Below, in pieces: positions 44,854-54,942 of a DNA stretch of 64,000 bases. Positions within the stretch are counted from its first letter, which is position 1, and every line of letters begins with the position of its first letter. The stretch spans positions 1 through 64,000 of the forward strand of contig NZ_BJDJ01000014.1 of NCBI RefSeq assembly GCF_005405085.1, written 5' to 3'. Below the pieces are notes generated by a model. That model ran no database searches and was not told the origin of the DNA. It saw only the letters and a program-made list of their open reading frames with translations. Made by a program: the position numbers and the translations under genes. Source of the stretch: Lactiplantibacillus daowaiensis (GTDB lineage Bacteria; Bacillota; Bacilli; Lactobacillales; Lactobacillaceae).

Positions 44854-46398
44854 TTAAACTAATTCAGTATCTTCTAAAGTTTCCCAAGCACCTTGCATGT
44901 GTTGTAATTCTTTTTTATATAAAGCATATTTTTGTTGATAAATCTTGGCATTATCAGGATTAGGTTGTACCGTTCGTGAAATCTTGACCATCTTATCAGC
45001 AGCCGTTGCAAAATCCGGGTAAACACCTGACATTACCGCAGCAGCCATCGAAGTCCCTAAGGCACCATTTTCAGATACATCAACTAACTCCAGTGGTCGT
45101 TGGAAAACATCTGCAAAGATCTGCAACCAAATCTCACTATTAGTAATTCCGCCAGCGATTCGGATAGGACCATCAATATTTGGATTAATGTTATCCAGCT
45201 TTTCACAATGTGCCATATGTGCGAAGACAACACCTTCATAAACAGCTCGAACAAATTCAGCCAAACTTGTCCCTTTGGTTGCACCAACAAATCCAGCAGT
45301 CGCATTTGCGACACCAGCATTTGAGCCAAAAATGAATGGGAAAAAGATTAATTTACTATCAGCCGGTTCAACCTCATTTACTAAGCCGGAACAATAATCA
45401 TAAATGGAGACTTGGTTACCCTCTTTTTTTAGTCGTGCTTTAACTGGTTTCATAAACGTGTTAATAAACCACGTTAAATTACTCCCAGAGGTTGGACTAG
45501 CTTCTGTAATAAGGTGATAACCATCAATTGGATAATCCGAAGTCATAAACAAGTCTTTAATGACTTTGATTTCTTTACTGATATACTGATTAATACTCCA
45601 AGTCCCAGTAACAATTGATAAATTATTTCCTGCTACCAGACCAGTCGACAAGGCACTAGCTGTAATATCAAATAATCCGCCCGCAACTGGCGTTCCTGCT
45701 GCTAATCCCGTTTCTTTGGCCACTTCATCCGTAATTTGACCACATTCCTTATCGGACTTAACCAACTTAGGCATCTTCTTCAACCAGTGGTCAATACCAA
45801 AGAAATCAAATACTTGTTCATCATAATCTTCAGTATGTTGATTAATCATTGACGTTCCAGACGCGTTTGATAGTTCAAATCCAGCCTGACCAGTCAACCA
45901 GTAGCGAACTAAATCAGTAATCATAAAAACATACTCAGTTTGATCATAAACATCTGGCTCATTTTCATCTAGCCACTTCAACAATGATACCGGTTGTGAT
46001 GACCAAACCGTTTGAAAGGTTCGTGGACGCACAATCGTTTCATACGCAGGATCTGCTAACCATTTATCAACGATTTTATGGGCACGATTATCGGTTGAAA
46101 TAATTCCATTACGTACTACACTGCCATTGTGACCCATTAGATACAGGCCATTACCATGGCCGGTACACGAAATACCAACAATGTCACGGGGATCGATAGC
46201 CGCTTTTTTTAGCGCCCCACGAATCGCCTCATAGTTAACTTGCTTTAGTTCGTTCATATCCCGCTCAGTCCAATACTGATGCGGTGTTAACATTTGTGTA
46301 TAAGTTGTATGTTTTGCAACTTCATTCCCATTAATATCGTAAATGGCCGCTTTACTCGAAGTCCCACCATTATCAATTCCCATTAGATACTTTGCCAT
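44854..46398 (-). CDS. FGGY-family carbohydrate kinase, L-xylulose kinase (LyxK)-like
   Basis: ATP-dependent sugar kinase of 514 residues. MGIDNGGTSSKAAIYD is the first phosphate motif; WTERDM, GISCTGHGNGLYL, STDNRA, GGLFDI, TGTWSINQ and RIAGGITNSEIWLQIFADV match E. coli LyxK block by block as I recall it. LyxK acts on L-xylulose and 3-keto-L-gulonate, so a ketopentose or keto-acid is likely. The start at 46398 follows AAGGAAGG; the frame continues to 46455 without support and would overlap the GlpP-like gene. Confidence 0.85.
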   Translation of the reverse strand: MAKYLMGIDNGGTSSKAAIYDINGNEVAKHTTYTQMLTPHQYWTERDMNELKQVNYEAIRGALKKAAIDPRDIVGISCTGHGNGLYLMGHNGSVVRNGIISTDNRAHKIVDKWLADPAYETIVRPRTFQTVWSSQPVSLLKWLDENEPDVYDQTEYVFMITDLVRYWLTGQAGFELSNASGTSMINQHTEDYDEQVFDFFGIDHWLKKMPKLVKSDKECGQITDEVAKETGLAAGTPVAGGLFDITASALSTGLVAGNNLSIVTGTWSINQYISKEIKVIKDLFMTSDYPIDGYHLITEASPTSGSNLTWFINTFMKPVKARLKKEGNQVSIYDYCSGLVNEVEPADSKLIFFPFIFGSNAGVANATAGFVGATKGTSLAEFVRAVYEGVVFAHMAHCEKLDNINPNIDGPIRIAGGITNSEIWLQIFADVFQRPLELVDVSENGALGTSMAAAVMSGVYPDFATAADKMVKISRTVQPNPDNAKIYQQKYALYKKELQHMQGAWETLEDTELV

Positions 46399-46420
46399 GA
46401 GCAAGCCTTCCTTTCCAAAC

Positions 46421-46969
46421 TTACTGCCATAAGTCCACCTCGCTCGTTGTAACACCTGAGATTCCTACATCAAAGATATCTTGAATCATCGCGCTATCTC
46501 TGATAAACCCACCTGCAATATAATTATGCCTATCAGTCATCTTGCTTAACCGATCAATCTCATGTATGCCACACTCAGCGGGCAAAAATTCAATAGCATC
46601 GAAGTGATTATTCCTCAAAATATTGGCTGTACGTTTTAACGAACGAGAATCAATCATAAATAGTCGGTAAACAACTGTCAGATTTAATTCATTGGCAATT
46701 CGAGCTGCAGTAACATTAGTCGTAAAAATACCATCCAAGTGATACATCCGTTTCAACAACTGCATGCCAGTAACATCTGGTTTAAAACCACCAATTAACT
46801 CTAAGTCGGCAAAAACAAGTTTTCCTCTTTTATGCACGAATTCGACTTGTGACATTAAATTACCAATATTGGTTTCACTTAGAAAAACTAACGGCGACTT
46901 GGTCCGACAAGCTCTACTCAAATACTTAATGTTTCTAACCGACGGAATTACAACTGAATCTAATTGCAT
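46421..46969 (-). CDS. GlpP-family antiterminator-like regulator
   Basis: Protein of 182 residues related to the glycerol-3-phosphate responsive antiterminator GlpP. FADLELIGGFKPDVTGMQLL, DGIFTTNVTAARIANELNL, YRLFMIDSRSL, DAIEFLPAECGIHEI and YIAGGFIRDSAMI align with GlpP blocks. GAGGTAA precedes the ATG. It is the second gene of an operon whose leader contains a strong intrinsic terminator (47884-47956), the expected target. Its effector here is probably not glycerol-3-phosphate but a product of the operon kinase, which is inference. Confidence 0.83.
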   Translation of the reverse strand: MQLDSVVIPSVRNIKYLSRACRTKSPLVFLSETNIGNLMSQVEFVHKRGKLVFADLELIGGFKPDVTGMQLLKRMYHLDGIFTTNVTAARIANELNLTVVYRLFMIDSRSLKRTANILRNNHFDAIEFLPAECGIHEIDRLSKMTDRHNYIAGGFIRDSAMIQDIFDVGISGVTTSEVDLWQ

Positions 46970-47047
46970 ATCAATTACCTCAACAATATTTTTGTCTGAA
47001 AGTCTAAGGACTTCTCAGCTATTCCAGTGTACGCAACTTAGACGTTA

Positions 47048-47857
47048 CTAGTGTTCAGACTTAACATTGTTGTAAATCTTAAGGGCTTCATCAACGCTTT
47101 TATCATCATGGATAATGGCTGATAATGCGGCGACTTTACCAACTGGGTTAGGATCTTGTGTAATATTTCGACCACAGGCAATCCCTTTAACACCAGCGTC
47201 CATTAAGTTACGGACAAACTTGAAATATTCCTCATTACTAGTCTTAGGACCACCTAAAGCAACAACTGGACGATGAGTGTTTTCAACAATCTTCTTATCC
47301 GTTTCAACATCGCCTGTCATCCGTGTTTTAATTACATCGGCACCATATTCCGCACCTAAACGAGCCGCGGTTCGAACATTCATTGGATTCCCAGATTCTT
47401 CGCTTAAAACTGGATAACTGTATGGCAACGTTTCAGCTAAAACTGGAACATTCCAAGTTTCACCCTGTTGTGCTAAGTGCGTTAACATTTTGTGTGAGAA
47501 TTCTTCCCGGCCTTTAGCACCAGGGAAAGTCATGCAAACAACACCATCAGCACCTAATTTCAATGCATCTGTCACATCAAAGAACTGAGCGGTTTCAGGC
47601 ACATTGCCATCAAACACATTGACCGAACCATCCACCCGCAGAACTGTGGGGACATCGATTAAATCTTCTTCAAACATTTGAGCTTGTCCATACGTGACTA
47701 AAGCTGCATTCAAACCATATTTGAGTAAGTTCTTGACATTCTTCACACTGAAGTCAACACCATCAGTATTCTTCGAAAAACCAAACCCATCTAACGCCAC
47801 AATAATTGTCTTACCGTCTTTACCAAATAACTTCGCCATCCGTTTTTGCTTATCCAT
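47048..47857 (-). CDS. DhnA/LsrF/FbaB-type class I aldolase
   Basis: TIM-barrel Schiff-base aldolase of 269 residues. Lys177 in ADVIKTRMTG is the expected active-site lysine; GGPK (202-205) and GIACGRNI (225-232) form the phosphate pocket. The C-terminal helix region (NPVGKVAALSAIIHDD) is closest to LsrF and FbaB as I remember them. It is first in the operon, before GlpP-like and LyxK-like genes. It would cleave the phosphorylated product of the kinase. Confidence 0.85.
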   Translation of the reverse strand: MDKQKRMAKLFGKDGKTIIVALDGFGFSKNTDGVDFSVKNVKNLLKYGLNAALVTYGQAQMFEEDLIDVPTVLRVDGSVNVFDGNVPETAQFFDVTDALKLGADGVVCMTFPGAKGREEFSHKMLTHLAQQGETWNVPVLAETLPYSYPVLSEESGNPMNVRTAARLGAEYGADVIKTRMTGDVETDKKIVENTHRPVVALGGPKTSNEEYFKFVRNLMDAGVKGIACGRNITQDPNPVGKVAALSAIIHDDKSVDEALKIYNNVKSEH

Positions 47858-47883
47858 ATCAAAATCCTCCTAAAATTTTGTAC

Positions 47884-47956
47884 AAAAAAATAAAGAATGC
47901 CTTAGAAATTAATGCAGCGTTCTGCTAAACATCAATTTCCAAAGCATTCTTTATTT
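47884..47956 (-). terminator. Leader terminator (attenuator) of the LyxK-like operon
   Basis: Arms 47888-47914 and 47930-47956 pair over 27 positions in the minus-strand RNA, three of them G-U, with a 15-base loop and then seven U. The structure lies between the promoter (47993-48021) and the first gene, ending only about 27 bases before its ATG. It would therefore stop transcription before the operon unless prevented. It is the natural target for the GlpP-like protein. Confidence 0.85.
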
Positions 47957-47992
47957 CTTGCTTTGTTGCTTTATTTACTTTTTAACAATGCC

Positions 47993-48021
47993 AATGTACA
48001 ACATAATGTAAGCGTTGTCAA
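47993..48021 (-). promoter_or_regulatory. Promoter of the LyxK-like operon with cre site
   Basis: On the minus strand TTGACA (48016-48021), 17 bases, TACATT (47993-47998). TGTAAGCGTTGTCA at 48007-48020 matches cre at every fixed position and overlaps the -35 box. Confidence 0.75.
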
Positions 48022-48090
48022 CATTTGGTTTTAAGCTTAATTTCAGTTGGATTCACAGCCAATCCGCTGTCATATCAGCATCTACGAACA

Positions 48091-48132
48091 ACAAAATCAA
48101 GAAGTTTAGAAAACTAAACTTTTTGATTTTGT
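48091..48132. terminator. Terminator behind the RpiR regulator gene
   Basis: Arms of 19 bases (48091-48109, 48114-48132) pair with a single exception and a four-base loop. Both flanks are T/A rich. It separates rpiR from the LyxK-like operon promoter. Confidence 0.7.
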
Positions 48133-48215
48133 TCATTTTTGTCACAACTTACATACTAGTTTTGCCTTGCTTCAAACCTATCGAGCTTAAAATTCATTGA
48201 TAACCAAGTTAAATA

Positions 48216-49031
48216 TTAATCAATACTCTTATCAATAATCGACCGCAAGACCCGCTCCCGCAAAGCCACCGCATCGACTTGATTACGTTGTTCATAACCT
48301 TGCGTTAAAACATCACCGATATACAATTGTGAAATCCGTCCTGCCACTGAACCACCATTCAAAAACTCTTCAATTGCAGTTTGCAAGACCACATCGCCAA
48401 GCTTAGCCACTGGACTATTTAAGTTATTCGTAATCGCTAAGATTTTGGCCCCATTGTCCTTCGCAATCTTCAACGAATCATAAGTATCCTTTGTCCGTCC
48501 AGTTAATGATAACCCAACAACCAAGTCATTTGGCCCTAGCAACGACGCAATCTGCGCTTGAATATGCGGATCGCCAACTGGCGTTGATTGCACCCCAACG
48601 CGTAACAAAATCGACGCAAACGACTCACCGGATTGCGCACTCCCACCAACACCGAACAGATACACTTTTCCCGCCTGACTCAATAAGTCAATCGCTTGAT
48701 CTAACTTAGCTGGATCAATCAACTTCGCGGTCGCCGTTAAGGCTTCTTGCAAATGCAAGCTAATATCATCATAGTAATCAGCCGGCCGAGTTTGTTCTTG
48801 TTTGGTAAAGTCTTCTTTTGCAATTTCAATTTTAAAATCAGAAAAGCCATTATAACCGAGTTTTTGGCAGAAACGAATAATCGTCGCATCGCCAACTTTG
48901 GTGGCGGCTTTAATATCACTCATCGTTGCATACATGAGTTGGCTGCCAACTTTGAGCACGTAATCTGCGACCTTCTTTTCCGAACGCGTTAAGGTCGGAT
49001 AATGTTCTTGTATCAAGTAATCATAGCGCAT
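48216..49031 (-). CDS. RpiR-family transcriptional regulator
   Basis: Regulator of 271 residues. The N-terminal HTH_6 domain (LTRSEKKVADYVL, SDIKAATKVGDATIIRFCQKLGYNGFSDFK) is joined to a SIS sugar-phosphate domain (VYLFGVGGSAQSGESFA, GLSLTGRTKDTYD). It is divergent from nanE and a PTS, so ManNAc-6-phosphate or GlcNAc-6-phosphate is the likely effector. The start at 49031 fits the family; an in-frame ATG at 49055 has no ribosome site. Confidence 0.87.
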   Translation of the reverse strand: MRYDYLIQEHYPTLTRSEKKVADYVLKVGSQLMYATMSDIKAATKVGDATIIRFCQKLGYNGFSDFKIEIAKEDFTKQEQTRPADYYDDISLHLQEALTATAKLIDPAKLDQAIDLLSQAGKVYLFGVGGSAQSGESFASILLRVGVQSTPVGDPHIQAQIASLLGPNDLVVGLSLTGRTKDTYDSLKIAKDNGAKILAITNNLNSPVAKLGDVVLQTAIEEFLNGGSVAGRISQLYIGDVLTQGYEQRNQVDAVALRERVLRSIIDKSID

Positions 49032-49093
49032 TCCCGTCACCATCCTTCTGCTCATTATTATACGCTAATCTAGCTGATTATAGTTTTGGATTA

Positions 49094-49116
49094 TTTCTCC
49101 GTTATTTCTGGAGAAA
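49094..49116. promoter_or_regulatory. Candidate RpiR operator
   Basis: TTTCTCC-N9-GGAGAAA, an inverted repeat between rpiR and nanE, placed just upstream of the nanE -35 box. It is flanked by a wider TTTTGGAT/ATCCAAAA repeat. Confidence 0.5.
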
Positions 49117-49119
49117 GCC

Positions 49120-49148
49120 TTTACATTATCCAAAATAGCTGGTATATT
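49120..49148 (+). promoter_or_regulatory. nanE-PTS promoter
   Basis: TTTACA (49120-49125), 17 bases, TATATT (49143-49148). Confidence 0.75.
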
Positions 49149-49197
49149 ACTCGTGGAGTTAAAATCCGAAACTTATATTTTTGGAGGATTATGGATA

Positions 49198-49887
49198 ATG
49201 AATCAAACAACTTTTTTAAATCAAATCAAAAACGGCCTCATTATTTCTTGCCAAGCTTTACCAGGTGAACCTTTATACACCGAAGCTGGCGGCATTATGC
49301 CGTTAATGGCTAAAGCAGCAGCGCAAGCTGGCGCCGTTGGCATTCGTGCTAACTCAGTCCGCGATATTAAAGAAATTCAAGCCGCGGTCGATTTACCCAT
49401 TATTGGGATCATCAAAAAAGAATACTTGCCTGAAAAACCATTCATTACGGCTACGATGACCGAAATTGATCAATTAGTCGCTACCGGTGTTGATGTCATT
49501 GCCTTTGACTGTACCATGCGTAAGCGCCATGACGGCTTAACAATCAACGAATTCATCGCTCAAGTCAAAGCCAAGTATCCTGATCAATTATTTATGGCAG
49601 ATACGTCTAACTTTGATGAAGGCTTAAACGCTTGGCATCATGGGATCGACTTTGTCGGCACAACTTTAAGCGGTTACACGGCAGAAAGTCAACCACATAA
49701 TGGCCCTGATATCGAGTTGATCAAGCGATTAGTCGACAACGGCGTTACGGTCATTGCCGAAGGGCGCATCCATAGTCCCGAACAAGCCCGCCAAGTCCAA
49801 GACTTAGGTGTCGCTGGCATGGTCGTCGGCGGGGCAATTACCCGTCCATTAGAAATAGCAACACGTTTTATTGATGCACTTAAATAA
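49198..49887 (+). CDS. nanE: N-acetylmannosamine-6-phosphate 2-epimerase
   Basis: TIM-barrel enzyme of 229 residues converting ManNAc-6-phosphate to GlcNAc-6-phosphate. It shows [49 protein letters not shown] and [17 protein letters not shown] lies before the ATG at 49198; the frame starts earlier (49153) but without a ribosome site. No nanA or nanK is present, so the PTS next door, not sialic acid, probably supplies the substrate. Confidence 0.93.
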   Translation: MNQTTFLNQIKNGLIISCQALPGEPLYTEAGGIMPLMAKAAAQAGAVGIRANSVRDIKEIQAAVDLPIIGIIKKEYLPEKPFITATMTEIDQLVATGVDVIAFDCTMRKRHDGLTINEFIAQVKAKYPDQLFMADTSNFDEGLNAWHHGIDFVGTTLSGYTAESQPHNGPDIELIKRLVDNGVTVIAEGRIHSPEQARQVQDLGVAGMVVGGAITRPLEIATRFIDALK

Positions 49888-49914
49888 TTAACTTCTTTAG
49901 GAGGAAAGTAAGTT

Positions 49915-51417
49915 ATGTTTAAACAATTTTCAAAGCTTGGCCGGGCCTTTATGCTGCCGATTGCGATTTTGCCGGCCGCAGGGCTATTACTCGGTTTAGG
50001 GGGCGCTTTAACCAATAAAAGTGCCTTATCCGCTTATCCATTTTTAGATATCGGTTGGTTGCAGACCATTTTGAAGATTATGAACTTCGCTGGGAATGCG
50101 GTCTTTGCCAACATCGCCTTGATTTTCACCATTGGGATCGCCGTTGGCCTAGCTAAAGGCGATAAAGGGACCGCTGGGTTATCTGGTGCGGTTGCTTACT
50201 TAGTTTATACCGCAACGATCAGTGGGCTATTGCAATTATTTTCAGCTAAAGATGCCACGATCGGCACCGGGGTTTTAGGCTCAATCGTTGTTGGGGGCGT
50301 GGTCGCATTCTTACACAATCGCTATCGCAAGATTGAACTGCCACAATTTTTAGGGTTCTTTGGGGGCTCTCGCTTTATCCCGATCGTCTCTTCATTTGCA
50401 GCCATTATTTTAGGCGCGATCTTCTATATGATCTGGCCACCAATTCAAGGTTGGTTAGTAATTGCCGGTAAAGAAATTGCAACGCTTGGTAGCTTTGGGA
50501 CTTTCTTGTATGGCTTCTTGCTCCGCTTATTAGGGGCCGTTGGGTTACATCACACGATTTATCCGATGTTTTGGTACACGTCACTTGGTGGGACTGAAGT
50601 GGTTGCTGGGCATACCATTCAAGGGGCTCAAAATATTTTCTTTGCTCAATTAGCTGACCCCAATCATACTGGGTTATTCACTTACGGAACCCGCTTCTTT
50701 GCTGGCCGTTTTGCCACGATGATGTTTGGCTTACCAGCCGCTGCTTTTGCGATGTATCGGGCCATTCCTAAAAAGAATCGCCAAAAGAACGGTGGGTTGT
50801 ACTTTAGTGGCGCCTTAACCTCATTTTTAACCGGGATTACCGAACCACTTGAATATACCTTCTTATTCGTTGCGCCTTGGTTATATGTGATCCATGCCTT
50901 TCTCGATGGCTGTTCCTTCTTTGTAGCCGATATTTTAAATATTCGGATTGGGAATTCATTCTCCGGTGGTCTAATTGACTTTCTCTTGTTTGGGGTCTTG
51001 CAAGGTCAAGATAAGACCCACTGGATGTACGTGATTCCTTATGGTTTGGCCTGGGCCGTGATCTACTACGTAGTCTTTACCTTCTGCTTGAAGAAATTTA
51101 AAGTTGCGATTCCAGGGATGTTAGATGATGACGTTGACTTACCAGTGGCTGATAACAGTGATGCTGGTAGTGATTTAAATAGTCAATCCCATGCCATTAT
51201 CGACGCTTTAGGTGGTGCGACTAACATCGAATCTATTGAAGCCTGCGCCACCCGACTACGGATTTCGGTTAAAGACAGTCAAATCGTTGATAAAGACCGT
51301 ATCAAAGGCCTCGGTGCAACGGCCGTTCTCGAAATGAGCGGTGGCATTCAAGCCGTCTTCGGTGGTAAAGCCGATTTATACAGTCAAGAAATCAATCAAA
51401 TTTTAGGCACTGACTAG
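49915..51417 (+). CDS. PTS glucose/GlcNAc-family EIICB
   Basis: Membrane permease of 500 residues. The EIIC domain starts KLGRAFMLPIAILPAAGLLLGLG and contains LTSFLTGITEPLEYTFLF. The C-terminal EIIB domain (about 425-500) carries the phospho-Cys in IEACATRLRI. With nanE upstream the most economical substrate is N-acetylmannosamine, delivered as ManNAc-6-phosphate. GlcNAc or glucosamine are alternatives. Confidence 0.9.
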   Translation: MFKQFSKLGRAFMLPIAILPAAGLLLGLGGALTNKSALSAYPFLDIGWLQTILKIMNFAGNAVFANIALIFTIGIAVGLAKGDKGTAGLSGAVAYLVYTATISGLLQLFSAKDATIGTGVLGSIVVGGVVAFLHNRYRKIELPQFLGFFGGSRFIPIVSSFAAIILGAIFYMIWPPIQGWLVIAGKEIATLGSFGTFLYGFLLRLLGAVGLHHTIYPMFWYTSLGGTEVVAGHTIQGAQNIFFAQLADPNHTGLFTYGTRFFAGRFATMMFGLPAAAFAMYRAIPKKNRQKNGGLYFSGALTSFLTGITEPLEYTFLFVAPWLYVIHAFLDGCSFFVADILNIRIGNSFSGGLIDFLLFGVLQGQDKTHWMYVIPYGLAWAVIYYVVFTFCLKKFKVAIPGMLDDDVDLPVADNSDAGSDLNSQSHAIIDALGGATNIESIEACATRLRISVKDSQIVDKDRIKGLGATAVLEMSGGIQAVFGGKADLYSQEINQILGTD

Positions 51418-51428
51418 GAGGTCATTCG

Positions 51429-51914
51429 ATGTTTGGATTTTTAAAGAAGCAAGCCGCACCGACTTTACAAGCACCAGTCGACGGTCAAGTTGTTGACTTA
51501 ACGACAGTTAATGATCAAGTGTTTGCCCAAAAGTTAATGGGTGAAGGCTTCGGGGTACAACCAGCTAATGGCCAAATCTACGCTCCGGCTAGTGGGACGA
51601 TCACCAATGTGTTTAAGACCAAGCATGCGATTGGCCTAACCACTGCCGATGGGCTAGAATTACTCATTCATATTGGTTTAGACACGGTGGAATTAGACGG
51701 TCAGCCCTTTACCATGCATGTAAAAGAAGCCGACCAAGTTACCCCAGAAACGTTGTTAGCTGACGCTGATTTAGCTCAAATCAAAGCTGCGGATAAAGAG
51801 CCTGTCGTGTTAACTTTAATCACCAATTCCGCCACTAATCTTGCTGGACTCACCCCGATTAAGACACAATCTGTCCAACACGGTGACGTTGTGACCACCC
51901 TAACCTTAAAGTAA
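51429..51914 (+). CDS. PTS glucose-family EIIA (Crr-like)
   Basis: Cytoplasmic EIIA-1 protein of 161 residues. His66 (KTKHAIGL) and phospho-His81 (LLIHIGLDTV) are present. It starts 11 bases after EIICB with TAGGAGG, completing that transporter. Confidence 0.92.
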   Translation: MFGFLKKQAAPTLQAPVDGQVVDLTTVNDQVFAQKLMGEGFGVQPANGQIYAPASGTITNVFKTKHAIGLTTADGLELLIHIGLDTVELDGQPFTMHVKEADQVTPETLLADADLAQIKAADKEPVVLTLITNSATNLAGLTPIKTQSVQHGDVVTTLTLK

Positions 51915-51923
51915 ACGATCCAC

Positions 51924-51956
51924 GAAACTGGCCGCCAATTGGCGGCCAGTTTTTTT
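51924..51956 (+). terminator. Terminator of the nanE-PTS operon
   Basis: AAACTGGCCGCC and GGCGGCCAGTTT form a 12-pair stem followed by a T run. Confidence 0.93.
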
Positions 51957-52225
51957 AATTGTCCACAATTAAATAAGATTGACGTCGTGTGGCAACTTAC
52001 GAAACTGTTTTAAAGCTTTCGCGACGTTTAGTTTGAGTGTAAACAAACCTTAGTACCCGTCTCCTAAATAAATCACGCAGCAACTTAAAAGTCCACTGGC
52101 AACACCCCCTGTATTTAGGGCGCGCTACCAGCAATCAAGCACAGAAATTGGTACCAATTAAATTGACTTATGTCGATTTAACGTAACCTAAAAAAAGACC
52201 GTTATCACTATTTTAATCACCAAAC
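51957..52225. other. Gene-free stretch
   Basis: I see no supported reading frame, promoter pair or repeat here. It separates the convergent nanE operon and adhE and is bounded by terminators on both sides. Confidence 0.6.
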
Positions 52226-52284
52226 AAAAAGCCGCCAATCAACTTAGGTGCCCACACACCCTAAGTCGATTGGCGGCTTTATTT
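52226..52284. terminator. adhE terminator
   Basis: AAAAAGCCGCCAAT and ATTGGCGGCTTT form the base, and ACTTAGG/CCTAAGT extends it. On the minus strand T residues follow. Confidence 0.88.
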
Positions 52285-52322
52285 AGCCGTTCATTTCAAT
52301 TCACAAGGAGAATTGTTAGCGA

Positions 52323-54917
52323 TTATTTTTCAACCCCTTGACCGTCCCATTCACGTTCTAAGATGGCCTTTAATTCACTGATTAATGGTTCGCGCGGATT
52401 AGCCGTTGTACATTGATCTTCATAAGCCAATTCCGCTAATTCATCAACGGTCGCATCGAAGTGCTTCTTTTCAACCCGGTTGGCTTTCAAGGATAACGTC
52501 ACGTCCATTGAATGTGCCAAGTCAATATAGGCCTTGACCAAGCTTTCTTTTAAGTCTTCATCCGTCTTACCTGGTAAGCCTAAAGCCCGGGCAATATTGG
52601 CGTAGTCTTCTAACGCTGTATTGTGGTTGTACTTTGGCCACATGGCTAACTTCGTTGGGATTTCAGCGTTATAGCGGACGACTTGTGGATACGTGATCGC
52701 AATCGCTAACCCGTGTGGTAAGTTGAATTCCCCACCCAATTTATGCGCGATCGAATGATTAATCCCTAAGAAGGCATTGGCAAATGCCATCCCAGCTAAT
52801 GTTGACGCATTGTGCATCTTCTCGCGGGCATACTTATCACCGTCAAATGAGGCTTTCAAATACTTGAAGGCTAGTTGCAGCGCTTGAATTGACCAACCAC
52901 GCGTGTAGTCCGAAGCCATCGTTGAGACATAGGCTTCCGTAGCATGGGTGATAACATCCAAACCGGTCCAAGCCGTCGTCCGTGCTGGTACGGTTTCGAC
53001 GAATTGGGGATCAATGATGGCAATATCTGGTTGCATTGCGTAGTCCGTGATTGGGTATTTGACGTGGGTCTTAGAATCGGTGATAACCGCATAGGGCGTC
53101 ACTTCAGAACCTGTCCCAGATGTTGTTGGAATCCCAATATAAGTCACTTTGTTCGCAACTGGGACCTTATAAGTCCGTTTCCGAATATCCAAGAACTTTT
53201 GTTTAGCGCCCAAGAATGACGCTTCTGGATGTTCATAGAACAACCACATCCCCTTGGCCGCATCCATTGCCGAGCCCCCACCTAAAGCAATGATCGTATC
53301 TGGTTTAAAGGCGTTCATTCGCGCAACCCCTTTATAAACCGTGTCCGTTGATGGGTTCGGTTCAACTTCTGAGAAGATATCAATATCAACCGGTTCTGTC
53401 CGCTTGTTCAAGACTGCCGTAACACGATCCGCATAGCCAAATTGCACCATACCGGGGTCACAAACGATAAAGACCTTTTTTATCCCTGCCATATGTTCTA
53501 GATACCGAACCGCATTACGTTCGAAGTAGACTTTGGGTGGCATCTTCACCCATTGCATGTTATTCCGCCGTTTCGCCACTGTTTTAATATTAATCAGATC
53601 CATATCTGTAACGTTATGAGAAATCGAGTTGCCCCCATATGAACCCGTGCCCAGAGTCAAGGATGGCGTCATGTTATTGTAGATATTCCCTAAACCACCC
53701 ACGGAAGATGGGGTATTGATCAAAATCCGGCAGGCTGGCATTGCTAAGCCAAAGGCCTTGATCAAGTCATCATCGGTCGTGTGTAGGCCTGCCGTATGCC
53801 CCAAACCGCCATAATGGAGGAGTTCGTTGGCCCGTTTGAAGGCCGCTTCATGCGACGTTGCTTTGTAGACCGTCAAAACTGGTGATAACTTTTCACCAGA
53901 TAATGGGTATTTAACGCCCACACCATTAATTTCAGCAATCAAGACCCGACAATCAACCGGTACATCTTTCAACCCAGCCATTTGGGCGATTTGATAAGCG
54001 GTCTTCCCGGCAACTGGCCCGCGAACCGTGTGCCGGTTAGGATCAATCACGGCATCACTTAAGGCTTGCACATCTTTAGGTTTAACAAAGTAGCACCCTA
54101 AGCGAATGAATTCGGCTTTAACTGCGGCATAGATTTCAGTATCGACGATCGCGCTGTTTTCAGACGCACAAATCATCCCATTATCAAAGGTCTTTGACAA
54201 CACAATGTCATTAACGGCTTGTTTAATATCCGCCGTTTTTTCAACGTAAGTTGGGCCATTACCAGGGCCGACCCCTAAAGCTGGTTTCCCAGAAGAATAC
54301 GCAGCTGTGACCATGCTAGGACCACCCGTGGCCAAGATCGTAGCGACATCTGGATGGTGCATCAAGTCATTCGTGGCTTCAATACTTGGATGTTCAATAT
54401 AGAGCACCGCATCGGCTGGACCACCCGCCGCGGCAATCGCTGTTTGGATAATCCGCGCAGCTTCAGCACTAGACTTTTGGGCTTGTGGATGGAAGCCAAA
54501 GACGATTGTGTTCCGGCCCTTTAAGGAGATCAAGGCTTTAAAGACTACCGTTGAGGTTGGATTAGTGACCGGTGTTACCCCAGCAACGATCCCGACTGGT
54601 TCTGCAATTTCCATCAATTGTTCTTCGTCGTCATCTTTTAAGATGCCGACCGTCTTGTCATGGCGAATACTGTTCCAAATATATTCACTGGCATAAATGT
54701 TTTTAATCGCTTTATCTTCAACGACGCCGCGACCAGTTTCTTCGACGGCCATTTTGGCTAATTTCATATGGTTATCTAAAGCTGCGACCGCAACTTTTTC
54801 ACATAATTCATCAATTTGTTCTTGGGTATAATCTTTTAAGACGGCCAAAGCCTTCTTTGAACGTTGCACTAATTGGTCAACTTCAGTTTCAACAGTAGTC
54901 GTTTTTTCCTTGATCAT
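52323..54917 (-). CDS. adhE: Bifunctional acetaldehyde-CoA/alcohol dehydrogenase
   Basis: Fused enzyme of 864 residues reducing acetyl-CoA to ethanol with two NADH. The aldehyde dehydrogenase half has the catalytic Cys250 in GMICASENS; the iron-ADH half (from about 455) has [13 protein letters not shown] and the iron-ligand region ([30 protein letters not shown]). It lets heterofermentative growth from the phosphoketolases above re-oxidise NADH. A near-perfect Rex site overlaps the transcription start region and a cre-like site lies upstream. Confidence 0.96.
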   Translation of the reverse strand: MIKEKTTTVETEVDQLVQRSKKALAVLKDYTQEQIDELCEKVAVAALDNHMKLAKMAVEETGRGVVEDKAIKNIYASEYIWNSIRHDKTVGILKDDDEEQLMEIAEPVGIVAGVTPVTNPTSTVVFKALISLKGRNTIVFGFHPQAQKSSAEAARIIQTAIAAAGGPADAVLYIEHPSIEATNDLMHHPDVATILATGGPSMVTAAYSSGKPALGVGPGNGPTYVEKTADIKQAVNDIVLSKTFDNGMICASENSAIVDTEIYAAVKAEFIRLGCYFVKPKDVQALSDAVIDPNRHTVRGPVAGKTAYQIAQMAGLKDVPVDCRVLIAEINGVGVKYPLSGEKLSPVLTVYKATSHEAAFKRANELLHYGGLGHTAGLHTTDDDLIKAFGLAMPACRILINTPSSVGGLGNIYNNMTPSLTLGTGSYGGNSISHNVTDMDLINIKTVAKRRNNMQWVKMPPKVYFERNAVRYLEHMAGIKKVFIVCDPGMVQFGYADRVTAVLNKRTEPVDIDIFSEVEPNPSTDTVYKGVARMNAFKPDTIIALGGGSAMDAAKGMWLFYEHPEASFLGAKQKFLDIRKRTYKVPVANKVTYIGIPTTSGTGSEVTPYAVITDSKTHVKYPITDYAMQPDIAIIDPQFVETVPARTTAWTGLDVITHATEAYVSTMASDYTRGWSIQALQLAFKYLKASFDGDKYAREKMHNASTLAGMAFANAFLGINHSIAHKLGGEFNLPHGLAIAITYPQVVRYNAEIPTKLAMWPKYNHNTALEDYANIARALGLPGKTDEDLKESLVKAYIDLAHSMDVTLSLKANRVEKKHFDATVDELAELAYEDQCTTANPREPLISELKAILEREWDGQGVEK

Positions 54918-54942
54918 GATGCGTTCCTCCGTTTCAATTCCC

